Assembly: GCF_000417875.1 (NCBI RefSeq)
Contig: NW_006920889.1
Coordinates: forward strand, 532,163 to 596,162
Origin: Pseudozyma flocculosa PF-1
Taxonomy: Eukaryota; Basidiomycota; Ustilaginomycetes; Ustilaginales; Ustilaginaceae
DNA: 64,000 nucleotides
Direction: 5' to 3'
The notes beneath the pieces are model-generated. The model saw nothing but the letters and a program-made list of their open reading frames with translations, did no database searches and was not told the DNA's origin. A program made the translations under genes and the position numbers. Below are positions 54,144 through 63,977 of the stretch, piece after piece. Each line of letters starts with the position of its first letter. The stretch's first letter is position 1.

Positions 54144-55109
54144 ATGCCGTCCCGCACCGACACCTCTGCACCACGGCCACCACCGCCATCCGAAGGCTGG
54201 CCACCCTTCACGCTTCCCCTCACCGACCTGGTCGCCGGTTCAGCGGCGGGGTCGGCGCAGGTGCTGGTGGGCCAGCCGCTGGATACCATCAAGGTGCGCG
54301 CGCAGACGGCGGCCGTGGGACGCTTCACGGGGCCCATGGACGTGCTCCGCCAGACGCTGCGCCACGAAGGCCTCGGCGGCCTGTACAAGGGCATCACGCC
54401 GCCCCTCGTCGGCGTCGCCGCACAGACCTCGATCCTCTTCACCGCCTTCAACCTCTCCAAACGCCTCGTATCCCCCCTCTGCCCCTCGAACCTCTCCGTC
54501 TCCCAAATCGCCCTCGCGGGCGGTATAGCCGGCGGCGTCAATACCGTCCTGAGCGCACCCATCGAACTCGTCAAGATCCGACAGCAGTCCAACTACGACG
54601 CCCGCTCCGCTTCCATGCTCTCCGTCTTCAACTCCCTCCGCCGCGACGTCGGATGGAAATCGGGCGTCTACCGCGGCTTCTGGATCACATTCTGGAGAGA
54701 GATCCCCGCCTACTCGGCCTTTTACGCCGCCTTTGAAGCCTCGAAACGCGCATTCGCAGCCACCCTCCACCCCTCGTCGTCGTCGTCGTCGTCGTCGCAC
54801 CTCGACGCTCCCGCTTCCATACCCATCTGGGCACTCATGCTCTCCGGATCCGCGGGCGGAATCGCAAACTGGCTCGCCTCGTACCCCTTGGACGTCGTCA
54901 AGAGCCGCGTACAGCTCTCCGACGAACCCCTCGCCCGCGGCGGCATCGCAGGATCGAGGTACATCGCCCACCAGACCGCACACATCTACCGCACAGAGGG
55001 CCCGCGCGCCTTTGTCCGCGGCCTCAGCCCCACCCTCCTCCGCGCCATCCCCGCCGCCGCGGCCACCTTTACCACGTTTGAACTCGTAAAGCGCTTCCTC
55101 GACGCCTAG
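54144..55109 (+). CDS. Mitochondrial carrier family (SLC25) protein
   Basis: An intronless 321-residue frame begins at ACCATGCCG. It has the threefold carrier repeat with PX[DE]XX[KR] signatures: QPLDTIK (P45, D47, K50), APIELVK (P139, E141, K144) and YPLDVVK (P248, D250, K253). Each is followed by a GxxxG/YKG-type helix segment (GLYKGITPPL, GVYRGFW, AFVRGLSPTLLRAIPAAA). Six transmembrane helices are expected in the inner mitochondrial membrane. A Ser-rich insertion (residues 211-218) lies before repeat 3. Sequence suggests the amino-acid/acylcarnitine-type branch (Crc1, Ort1 and Ymc relatives), but the substrate cannot be assigned with confidence. The long minus-strand frame across it is antisense shadow. 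Confidence 0.95.
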   Translation: MPSRTDTSAPRPPPPSEGWPPFTLPLTDLVAGSAAGSAQVLVGQPLDTIKVRAQTAAVGRFTGPMDVLRQTLRHEGLGGLYKGITPPLVGVAAQTSILFTAFNLSKRLVSPLCPSNLSVSQIALAGGIAGGVNTVLSAPIELVKIRQQSNYDARSASMLSVFNSLRRDVGWKSGVYRGFWITFWREIPAYSAFYAAFEASKRAFAATLHPSSSSSSSSHLDAPASIPIWALMLSGSAGGIANWLASYPLDVVKSRVQLSDEPLARGGIAGSRYIAHQTAHIYRTEGPRAFVRGLSPTLLRAIPAAAATFTTFELVKRFLDA

Positions 55110-55602
55110 CCCGCCCCCGCCCGGGGTCCCGACTCGCAGCCGCAACACGGCACGCCAAGGTTGGACGGTTCGACGGATCGACGGACGGATGGGTTGAAAA
55201 GCAGGGCAAGGGCAGCGGCGGCGGCGTCGGCGGCAGTGGCGGCGGCGAACGGAAGGCACGTCGGCCCAAAGCGCCCCTCCCGCCTGCACATCGAGCAAGG
55301 GGCATGGTACATCTAAGATACAGGCAAAGAGCGCACGGAGCGGGATCGGGTCAAGCGAGCGTGGTGGGTGCGGCGGAAACGAGCGTCGGAGCGGAAGGCG
55401 AGGCAGTCGAGTCGACGCGGGCGTCGAAGGCGAGGGGCAACAGCACATCGCCAAGGGGGGATCGGCGCTGCATCGCCGGAACAAAAAAAGGCCGCAGCGG
55501 CCAAGCCATGGCAATCGCAGCAGCCCTGCCGCCTCTGTTTGGGAAGTCGAGTGGCCGGCATGCATGCGATTGGACGACTCGCGCCGGCCTCTGTGATCCC
55601 TT
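55110..55602. other. Spacer between convergent carrier and membrane-protein genes
   Basis: 493 bases separate two converging genes. No gene or strong repeat is seen. Confidence 0.7.
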
Positions 55603-58388
55603 TTAGGCCGCGCGGCCTCCATTGACGCCAGCGGGAGCATGCGCCGCCGCCGGGCCGGTCCAGAACTCGTCCTCGTCCTCGTCTTCCTGGACCGAGGCCG
55701 GTGCCGCGGCCGACGAGGTTCCATCGGCGCGGGCGCTGGCGGCGCTGGCAACGCCGTCCGACGGATGCGCGCGCCCACCATCGGCGGCCGGTGCAAACGT
55801 GCCCGAGTCGCTCTGCATCCAGCCGCGGGCCGGCGACGGCTGCTGGTGGGACGTGGGCGACGAGGGCGAGACGCGCGTAATCGTCTCGTACTGCGGCGGC
55901 AGCTCCATGATCTGCTCCGGGTACTCTCCCTCGCCGTCGCCGTCGGCCGTGTCGTCGAGCAACAGCCCGGCATCGGCATGGTGGATGATGCGCGTGGTGC
56001 CCGTCCGGCTGTTGCCGCCGCTGCTGCCGTCGCCACGCCGGTAGGCCGAGGCCGACGAGGCGTCGCGGCGCATCGGCACCGACACGTCGTTGCTGTCGTC
56101 GAAGGGATTGCTCGAAAGATGGAAGCGGCCGGACGAGTACGAGCCCGACGAAGCCGTCTGGTAGCTGCGCCACGTGCGCGAGTTGGCCGTGCCCTGGCCG
56201 AGGTGGCGGTGCTGCTGCTGCTGCTGGAGGAAGTCGTCGCCTTCGCCAAACACGCCACGGACGGGCGTGATCAGGTCCTCGTACCCATCGCCAGCATCGC
56301 CCGAGGCAAAGTCGGACCGGTGTGTCCGGCCGGCGCCGACGCGTCCCGACACCGACTTGACCGTTCCATCGCGCGCGACGCCCGCAGCCACGCCCGGCGA
56401 ATAGCTCTGGTGGTTGGGCCACGGTGATCGATCCAGCGGGCTGGCAATGTCGTCCTCGCTCGGCAGCGAGCCGCCGTTGGAGCCAAACTGCGATCGCACC
56501 CCGCCCGACCTCCACGTGTCTGCGCCCTCGGGTGACGACGGATCGTCGCGGAACGCTGAAAACGGCCCGACCGAGCCATCGACGGGAGAGCCGTCATTGC
56601 CAAGCCCCATGCTGCCCCGGCGCAGCTGCAGCTGCGGACGGAAGCCCTCGTTGGCGTACGCGGGCGTGCCCGACCGGCTCTGGGCCGCAGAGGCCGAGGG
56701 ACTGGAAAAGGTCTGCGTAAGGGCATAGGCGTCGGCAGACGAGCCGTTGCGGCCATCGCCTCCCCCCACGGGCCGCAGGCCGACTGACTCAAAAGCGTTC
56801 GAGGTCCAGCTTCTCAGCGAGCCCCGCCGCGAGACACCGTTGGCCTGTCCCCGGCTGCCCGAGGTCGGAGCCGGGTCGCGGAAAATGTTGGACCCAGTCG
56901 GGCTCTGGGGCGTCCGCAGCGAGTCGCCGTTGTCTTCGCCGTCGAGTGGCTGGTGCTGGTGCTGGCGCTGGTGCTGGCCGGCCGACCCGCGCCTCTTGCC
57001 GCCGCCAAACAGGCCCGGGGCGATTGGCATCGACGTGTTGATGTTGAACGGCATCGACGGGTCACTGGGGAGGTCCCACGTCTTGACGCCGCTCCTGCGC
57101 GCGCGCCGGCGGCAGATGCACCAGATGATAAAGGCCGACCCCAGCCCGATGGCGACGCCGATGGCCACCAGACCGCCGACGAGCCCCGCTGGGCTAGAGC
57201 TGTTGCTCTCGACGCGGCGGCCGTTCCTGACCGTCTCGCGGATCGTGACGGTGCTGACCTGGCCGTTGGTGGTCAGCACGGAGCGCAGGGTCGATGTGGC
57301 ATCGGGAAAGACGGTGGCCGAGCTGATGGTCGATACGGGCACCAGCAGGTCGCGCCCGTACGACGAGGCCATGCCGAGGCAGCTGTCCGAGGCATACTCG
57401 TTGAGCCCGACGATGTTGACCCTCGAGACGCCTCCGTTGCCGTGGGGGCCCGTGTCGCCCATGGTCATCATGAAGCGCGAGCCGCCGTGCATCGCCATCT
57501 GCCACGTCAGCTTGCCGGACGAGGCATTGGTGACAGGGACGTTGAGCGGCGCGGTGCTCTCCGGCAGCATGATGATCGACAGCGGCTCGGCGTAGGCGCC
57601 GCGCCAGAAGATGTCAAAGTCGGAGCACTGCGAAGGCGAGCGCTCCGTGTAAAAGATAAAGTCGGTGCCGCCGCCGTAGGACGCGCAGTTGGTGTCGGGC
57701 CCGTCGGCGACCTGCATAAAGGCCGACGAGTTGGACATGAGGCCCGTCGAGTCGGTGATGGTGACGATGAGGTTGGGGTGCGTCGTGGCGCCCCGGAACG
57801 TGGGCACGTCGAACTGGTACATCCAGAGCTGCTTGTCGATGGCGTCGTAGGTGGCGCCCACTGGTCGTCGCGAGACGAGAAGGCCGCGGGTGCGAGGAGG
57901 CATTGGGCGACATGGCGGACAGATAAGCACGGATGCACACAGCGGCGAGAGGGCCGATCAGCGAGTCGGGGAGCGGGGAAACACTCACAGCTGACTGTAT
58001 ACGGCCACCAGTCCTCGATGGTGACCATGACCTGGAATGGCGGTGCGCCGCGGCGCGGGTCGAAGGTGATGTTCATCGGCTGGCAGGTGAGGGGCGGGCT
58101 GACGTTGATGTCGACCCAGTGCGGCATCGAGGACAGGTCGGGGCTCTCGGCGGCATGAATCTGGTTGAGCCGCTCGTCATCTAGATGCCGAGCGGGTATC
58201 GGCGATGGGGCCGGTGTCGGCGTCGGCGCGGGGACAGGTGAGGGTGCAGGGCTGGGAGACGGACCGGCAGAGACGAGCGAGATGGGCCCAAAGCAGAGAA
58301 GCAGGAAGCAGAAGAGGGGCAGGAGCAGTGACGCCGCAGGCAGGGCCCTGGTCCGGATGCTGAGATTTGGCGGGCGAGATCGAGGCAT
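55603..58388 (-). CDS. Type I single-pass membrane protein with long cytoplasmic tail
   Basis: Joining 58388-57989 and 57860-55603 across a 128-base phase-1 intron (GTGAGT/CGACCAG) gives 885 residues. A signal peptide (hydrophobic core LPAASLLLPLFCFLLLCF) is followed by a Pro/Ser/Ala linker. The ectodomain contains LTCQPMNITFDPRRGAPPFQ and WWPYTVS/LGATYDAIDKQLWMYQ, beta-sandwich-like segments seen in many basidiomycete surface proteins, then several cysteines. One transmembrane helix (about 357-380, AGLVGGLVAIGVAIGLGSAF) is followed by a basic stop-transfer CRRRARR. The remaining 500 residues are disordered and Ser/Gly-rich. The layout (signal, ectodomain, one helix, long tail) suggests a surface sensor or adhesin, but I do not recognise a named family. 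The start was set at 58388 because the signal peptide follows it directly. Confidence 0.83.
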
Positions 58389-60289
58389 CGCATGGTCGCT
58401 GCCGCGGCGAGCAGCAGGGAGGGGGCAGGTCGAGGTGGCAAAAGAGGCCTCGAGGTGTTCGGCGGCGAGTGCTATGGAGCTCGGACCGGGCGCCGACGGC
58501 TGAAGCAGGCGATCCAGCGGGCCGGCGACGATGCCCGCGGTCGATGAGACGGCCGGACGGCCGCCGGTGGAATCTGGCCCCGGGCGGCGTGCCTCGGTGT
58601 CGCCGGTTGGACGGAGATGCGTGCGCCGTTTGCAGTGATTGGTGGGCCGAGTGAGGACGAGCAGCCCTGGCCGGCTCGGGCTGGATGGAGGCAGGCCGCA
58701 GCCGCATCGACAAGGACGGTCTTGGGTCATGGCGTCGGCAAAGGGCGTCGAGCGGTGTTGGCGAGGGAGGGGCTGTGACGAGTAGCGGGACAGCCTCAGC
58801 AATCCATCAAGACGATGGGCGATTGAGGAAGCTTGGGTCGGTCGGTGCAAGCTGAGCACGACCTGCCTGCGGCAGACGGGCAGGACGGTTGGAGGGGATG
58901 CCAGGTCGGAAGATGTCGCAGGCGAGCGTGGCTCCGTCAAGACCGGATCATGCGTCGGGACCGTCCCGGCCTGTCCCGGCAAAGAGAATGGTCGGGAGAA
59001 GCCGAAAAGGAGTAAAGTCGTGGGAGGGTGGTGGTGAGGATGGTATCGACGGATGGCGTCCGAGGGTAGAAGATGGTGGGCACGAAGGGGTCCGAGCCAG
59101 AGGGCAGGTCGAGGCCGGAACTGGGAGCGGGCCGATGTGAGACGCCTCGGTCGGGCGCGGATAGAGCGGTCCGGATGCGCAGGCTAGGGCGTCGACGTAG
59201 CGCGGCGTCGAGACGATGGCAGAGCGGGCCGCCAGTCGTGCGCAGCAGCAGTCCAGGCCTCGCGCGCCGAGGACGGCCGGCCCGGGTTTTAAGGTTAAGA
59301 GATGGGCCGAGGATTACGCCGAGGGTGCGCTGTAGTGACAGTCAGGGTAGATGAGCGTGGTGAAGACAGGGCGACGAGCGGTGGGTGAGGTGCAGGAGGA
59401 GGTTATGGCGATGGTGGCCGTGGTGCACGCGGTTGGGTGATGACGATGGCCACGAGAGAAGACCAGGCTGACGGCGATGACAGCAGACAGAATGGCGAGT
59501 AGCAACAGCGGCCGCGGCGGCGGAACGGTACGAGCGGCGCGCAGGCCAAGAGCAAGGGCTCCTTGACGACAGCCCGGAAGGCAAAACGGAGCCGGCCAGG
59601 TTCCAGATGGAGACCAGATGCCTTGCACCGCAGCTCGTAGCGTGGCGGGGTGTAGCGGATCGGATCGGTCCGCTGATGGACGGATCGAGGCGGAGAGAGG
59701 GGGTCCTGTGGAGAGAGAGAGGGGAAGACGAGCGAGTCGAGGAGGCGAGGAAGGAGGGAGAGCAAGGCGAACGTTTGCGGTGCGGTACGGTGCGGTGGAG
59801 CGGCAGCAGCGGCCAGAGGCAGCCAGGCTGGAGGAGCGTCAGGCAACCAGCAGCAGCAGGCGGGGGGAGCCGCAGGCAGCCAGGGAGAGAGGCAGGCCGG
59901 CAGCAGCGAGGGGGGGCCAGCTTAGAGAAGGCGTCGTTCCGCAGGAGAGCGGGCGCGGGCCCTCTTTGCCTTTTCGCCGCCTGCCCTGCTCTGCCCCGTC
60001 GAGACCCGCCCGCCCGCTCGCGGTTGGCTGCCTGCCTGCCGTTCTGCCAGCCTGCCTAGGCTCGTTGGCCTCGGCCCTGGGGCCAACCAGCCAAGCCAGC
60101 CAGGCACGCCCGCCGCTTGCCCCGCCCAACAATTTGCCCAAGCAAAGAGTACGTAGCGACGACACGGCAGCATCCCCCCCTCGTCGAGCCCCCTGGCTGC
60201 CTGTGCGCTCCCACCCATTGCCCTCGGGCGTGCAGGGGCGTGGGCAGCCAGGAGCACCATGCTTCATAGATCTCAACGCCAGGGGCAGG

Positions 60290-60330
60290 GCCAGGGCCAG
60301 GGCCAGGGCCAGGGCGAGGGCGAGGGCGGG
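60290..60330. repeat. (GGGCCA/GGGCGA)n hexamer array
   Basis: About four GGGCCA units followed by GGGCGA units. It belongs to the hexamer class seen at 7286 and 34234. Confidence 0.85.
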
Positions 60331-60795
60331 AAGGCCTTTGCACCGCTTGGCGTGGCCGGGGGTTGGCTTAACAACGAGCGAGCGGGAGGAGCGAGACGGG
60401 CCTTTCCCCTCTTGTCCTGCCTCCCCGCCCTGCCCGTCTTCGGGGTACAGACGTCGATCTTATCTCGTCTGATCTGGAAGCTCGTCCTTGCATGACCAAA
60501 GCGCGCTCCTCCATGATGCCGACATTTTCGGCAATCCAGAACTCGGCCAGCGGAAGAGGGCGAGCGGCATTCGGGCCGGAGCCGAAGACTGCCCTTAGCC
60601 GCCGCCGACACCAGATCGATGCAGTGCCATGCCCCAATCCACCCCTCGCCGCTCTGCTCGACGACCTGACTGCCTGACTGCCTGACTGCCTGCCTGCCTA
60701 CGTATCTGCCCGCCCATGCTGCACCGACAGTCGTCCCGCCTTGCCATCCGAGCATTCGGAGTCCCTCAGACGGCCGATCATCTTGCCCCAGCAGC

Positions 60796-60802
60796 AAAAA
60801 AA
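60796..60802 (-). terminator. Pol III terminator of tRNA-Glu
   Basis: A run of seven A on the plus strand (T7 on the coding strand) begins eight bases beyond the tRNA 3' end. Confidence 0.8.
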
Positions 60803-60810
60803 GCAATGCC

Positions 60811-60909
60811 TTCCCGGCCGGGGAATCGAACCCCGATCTGAACAGCGCCCGAAACGCCACAGGGGCGCACCGTGAGAGTGTCCTATACTGACCATTGTAC
60901 TAACCAGGA
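60811..60909 (-). tRNA. tRNA-Glu(CTC) with a 27-nt intron
   Basis: On the minus strand, acceptor TCCTGGT pairs with GCCGGGA (two G-T pairs), with discriminator A. The D arm is GTAC..GTAT. Anticodon stem GGACA/TGTTC encloses loop CTCTCAC with anticodon CTC, reading GAG. The T arm CGGGG-TTCGATT-CCCCG is perfect. The intron (60846-60872, 27 nt) sits one base 3' of the anticodon, and the mature tRNA is 72 nt. GAG is the favoured Glu codon in this GC-rich genome. Confidence 0.95.
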
Positions 60910-61219
60910 GCGAATCGATGAAGAAGAGATCAACGAGTTGGCGATATGACGGGCTGAGGGCGGGGTCAGCCGAAGGTGCGACCGTGACGGTGGGCGAGCG
61001 GGACGGCGAGGGAGTCGGCCGCGCGGGCAGGGGGGCAGCGCTCCTCCACTTTGTGGGGTCGGCACCGCCCGCTCGGCTCTTCGACTTGGCTCCTCGACTT
61101 GGCGGGCTATGTCATCGGCCGCCCCGCCGCTGCGACGACGACCGACCGTCAGCACCACCACCACCACCACCACATCCTCCCGCCCCGCCCCGCTTCCGTC
61201 TCGCCCCGCCCCGCGTGCC
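60910..61219. other. Spacer between tRNA-Glu and the HNH-like gene
   Basis: 310 bases forming the promoter and leader of the next gene; a CACCAC run near 61155-61172 is the only simple sequence. Confidence 0.65.
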
Positions 61220-62546
61220 ATGGTCAAGAAGCGCACGACCGGCGCGGGGCCAATCGATACCTCCTCGGCTGTCAAGGCGACTGCCGCTGCTGCGGTTCAG
61301 GGCAACGACAACGACGGCGACGGCAGTGACCAACGCCACCACGACCTCGCCCTCTTTCGACAGGCCCTCGCCGCGTGCCTGCCCCGTCACTGCTCGTCGA
61401 CCCGCGCAGATGGGCTTCGGACCGGCGGCAAGGTCTTCGACGCGTACGGCGACGCAGACGACGTCGAGCTGTGAGTGCAGAGCGGTGCCCGATGCCCGGT
61501 GCCTTGACCGTGATCCCGCGCGCGCTTCGCTCAGAGACGCCACTTCTGACGAGCATCGTCCTCGTCTCGTTTCATCGCTCGCCTCATCGCCTGACTCGTT
61601 GCCTGCATTCCTGCCCGCCCGCCCCGCCCGCCTGTCCGCCCCCGTGGATCGACCGACGCACCGGCTGTACAGACTGGACGACGCCGTGGACCACGTCTGC
61701 CTCGACCTCGCCGCTGACACGCTCGATGCGCTCCTGGGCCAAGCCAAGTCCGCAGCGACCGTCGGAACGGACGCCGGCGGCCTCTATGACGGGACGCTGT
61801 CCAGCATCGACGGCCACCCGCTCAGCGCCGCCATCTCGGACGCCGCGCTCGAGATCCTCGCGCTCGACTCGGTCGATCCTGCCCTCGTCCTCTCAGAGAC
61901 GCTCGACGATTACATCGACCTGCTCGCAGCCCAGGCCGCCGACGACGGCATAGACGGGCAGGCGGGCAGCTACGGCAGGGAGAGCAAAAAGGGAGAGCTC
62001 GGCGAGTGCCAGCTCTGCGAGAGGAGGATGATGCTGACCGCGCAGTGAGTCGCCCATCCACCCCCGGAGCGACAGCCTCTCGTCATCCTCGACGCTGATG
62101 CCCATCGCCTCTGCTCGCACCCGCTCGCCATCCCAACCTCGTCCGGCGGCAGCCACCTGATACCCCGAGAGACGCACGACCTCCTCCTCAAGCGCGGCGT
62201 CTATACCAAAAAGGAGATGCAGACCCGCATCGCCTGGCTCTGCCGTGAGTCCTTGCGCTTGCCGCGTCTGCCTCAATATCGGCGCCGACGTCTACCATCG
62301 CACCGCCACTGACGCCCTCAGTCCGGCGCGGCCTTTCTGCCTCCGCCGTGTCGCCGCATCCTACACACAGGCCCCTGCCACACCGCCGTGCACAACCACA
62401 TCCCCACGTCGGTCCTCGCCGCCGACTACAACACCGTCGAAAAGCTGCTTCAGCACGAGGGCGTCTACAAGTGGGCACGGTACGCCAGCAGGCTAAAGGA
62501 AAAGGATCGCGCGTTCAAGGGCACCGGACTGCGGGAAAAGCGGTGA
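61220..62546 (+). CDS. HNH-like zinc-binding protein, four exons
   Basis: Joining 61220-61470, 61673-62044, 62153-62244 and 62371-62546 gives 296 residues. Introns are phase 2, 2 and 1 with GTGAGT donors. The first 200 residues include an acidic/helical region (LDDAVDHVCLDLAADTLDALLG). The conserved part comes from the last three exons: CQLCERRMMLTA, then HHLIPRETH, then WLCRPCHTAVHNHI. This is a CxxC ... HH ... CxxC-H-x3-H arrangement as in HNH-fold nucleases and related treble-clef zinc domains. The C-terminal VEKLLQHEGVYKWARYASRL resembles the helix that follows this domain in uncharacterised fungal proteins. Whether it cuts DNA is unknown. It is the last gene before the telomere. Confidence 0.82.
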
Positions 62547-62976
62547 GCCGGGCACATCGCCGCTCCGCTCGCCTCTCGCACGCTGTTGCACGGTCCCGCG
62601 GCCCTCGATGTGGCATGGGATGGCATGCCGTGTCCATCCCGTCACAGCTGCCGCCGTTGCCGCCCGACGGTCGTTTGTATATCGGTGCAGCCGTTGGACG
62701 TAGAGGGAAGCAGACAGTGCCGCCGAGCATCGTCGTTGAAAATCACTGCGAAAATGACACGCACCTGCTCGGCCCTAGCCCCTGCTGTTCGTGACCCACT
62801 GGGCCCCACCCCTGCAAGACCAGCTTTGTAACCCAACCCACCACAGCCTGTGAGGTCCACCATCCTCTTCTCCACCACAGCCAAACCTTTGAAGAGGCAC
62901 TCTTCAGGTCAACCCTGACCACTTCTTGACTCTGACTGGCCTAAGGACATCATAACCCAGAAGGCAAGAATGGGAA
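62547..62976. other. Spacer between the last gene and the subtelomeric repeats
   Basis: 430 bases without a supported gene; base composition begins to shift towards less GC. Confidence 0.6.
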
Positions 62977-62990
62977 CCCCTTGTAACCCT
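62977..62990. repeat. Subtelomeric inverted repeat, left arm
   Basis: CCCCTTGTAACCCT is the exact reverse complement of AGGGTTACAAGGGG at 63885-63898. A third copy, AGGGTTACAAGG, lies at 63478-63489. Confidence 0.85.
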
Positions 62991-63106
62991 AACCCTAAAC
63001 CCCAGCCCCAACCCTAACCCCAGCCCTAACCCTAACCCTAGCCCCAGCCCTAACCTTAACCCGAGCCCCAACCCTAACCCTGGCCCCAGCCCTAGACCTA
63101 ACACAG
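62984..63106. repeat. Degenerate interstitial telomere-like tract (CCCTAA orientation)
   Basis: About twenty units of CCCTAA mixed with CCCCAGC, CCTTAAC and similar variants. The C-rich strand is on top, opposite to the terminal TTAGGG repeats, so the tract points away from the chromosome end. Confidence 0.9.
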
Positions 63107-63110
63107 CCAA

Positions 63111-63160
63111 AACCCATCGCTCCGCTTTAGGGTTTCACCCATCGCTCGGCTTTAGGGTGT
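63111..63160. repeat. Two copies of a 24-26-bp repeat ending in TTTAGGGT
   Basis: ACCCATCGCTCSGCTTTAGG occurs twice in tandem next to the telomere-like tract, each ending in a telomere-like TTTAGGGT. Confidence 0.85.
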
Positions 63161-63489
63161 AACGGTCGACCTGGCGGTGCACAGAAGATTGTCCAAGGGG
63201 GGGAGAAGTCTCTGCGCGTCGGAGGGCGATCGCTTCGGTGCTTCCGTCAGAGGCGCGAGAGAGGTTCGGGAACGGCGGGTTGATACCGAGGGCAACTGTG
63301 AGCACCGTTGGCAGGCGTCCACGGTCAAGGATGACTACGGAAGTGAGCTGGCGTGGTGATCTGTCGATAGACGTCGCAATTGCTAGACAACGGTAGCCTC
63401 GGGCTCTCACGTCAATGGAAGACGAGCAAGCGGTGAGGACTGGTATTGACTAGACTGGATGAGGGTGTCGCGCGGCTAGGGTTACAAGG

Positions 63490-63884
63490 TGATGTGGGCA
63501 GGGTTAGGGGCAGACCGATTCTTGACAAACTATTTTCATATGATAGATAGGCCACTTATACCCTACCATGCAAAGTATGGGGGTCAGCGGATCAGCGGTC
63601 ATGGAGATCGGAGCCCTCAAAGTTGGAGCGTTTTTGACAAAAAGTTGTCAAAACCCAAACATTTTTGCACCAAAAGGGGCGTAATGGAGGGTATAAATGA
63701 GGCATACACAGAGGCAGGGCTTTCCCTGGAAGGTCAGGGAGTGCGGGTGGAAAAAGTGGTTTTCGGGCCAAATCCTAAGGGGGGACCCTTGGGACCCCCT
63801 GGCTGACGACAAAATCTCCACCGATCTGTCTGAAACTTTTACGGTAGAGGGAGAGGGGCACAGCCAGTGGATAGGGTTAGGGTG
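63490..63884. other. Less GC-rich subtelomeric block
   Basis: This block is visibly richer in A/T than the rest of the window (ACTATTTTCATATGATAGA near 63530 and ACAAAAAGTTGTCAAAA near 63636). It contains a 105-codon plus-strand frame beginning at a GTG, without recognisable domains. It may be a transposon or subtelomeric-repeat remnant, or noncoding. Confidence 0.6.
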
Positions 63885-63898
63885 AGGGTTACAAGGGG
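63885..63898. repeat. Subtelomeric inverted repeat, right arm
   Basis: AGGGTTACAAGGGG is the exact partner of 62977-62990, bounding a 0.9-kb segment. Confidence 0.85.
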
Positions 63899-63977
63899 GG
63901 GCCACGCAGGGTTAGGGTTGGGATTTTCTTCCCGCAAATGATTCCATCTTACAAGGTGTTCTGTGGGAAAAACATGG

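Larger units (their letters stand above)
58389..60810. other. 2.4-kb spacer upstream of the membrane-protein gene
   Basis: The spacer contains the membrane-protein promoter and 5' leader, then sequence without a supported gene. Open frames of 100-280 codons (for example 59618-60472, and 59403-59846 on the minus strand) look compositional. Confidence 0.55.

Noticed and set aside
63489..63806. 105-codon subtelomeric frame
   Set aside because: It starts at GTG, has no family features and lies in a compositionally odd repeat-like block; kept only as a description of the block.
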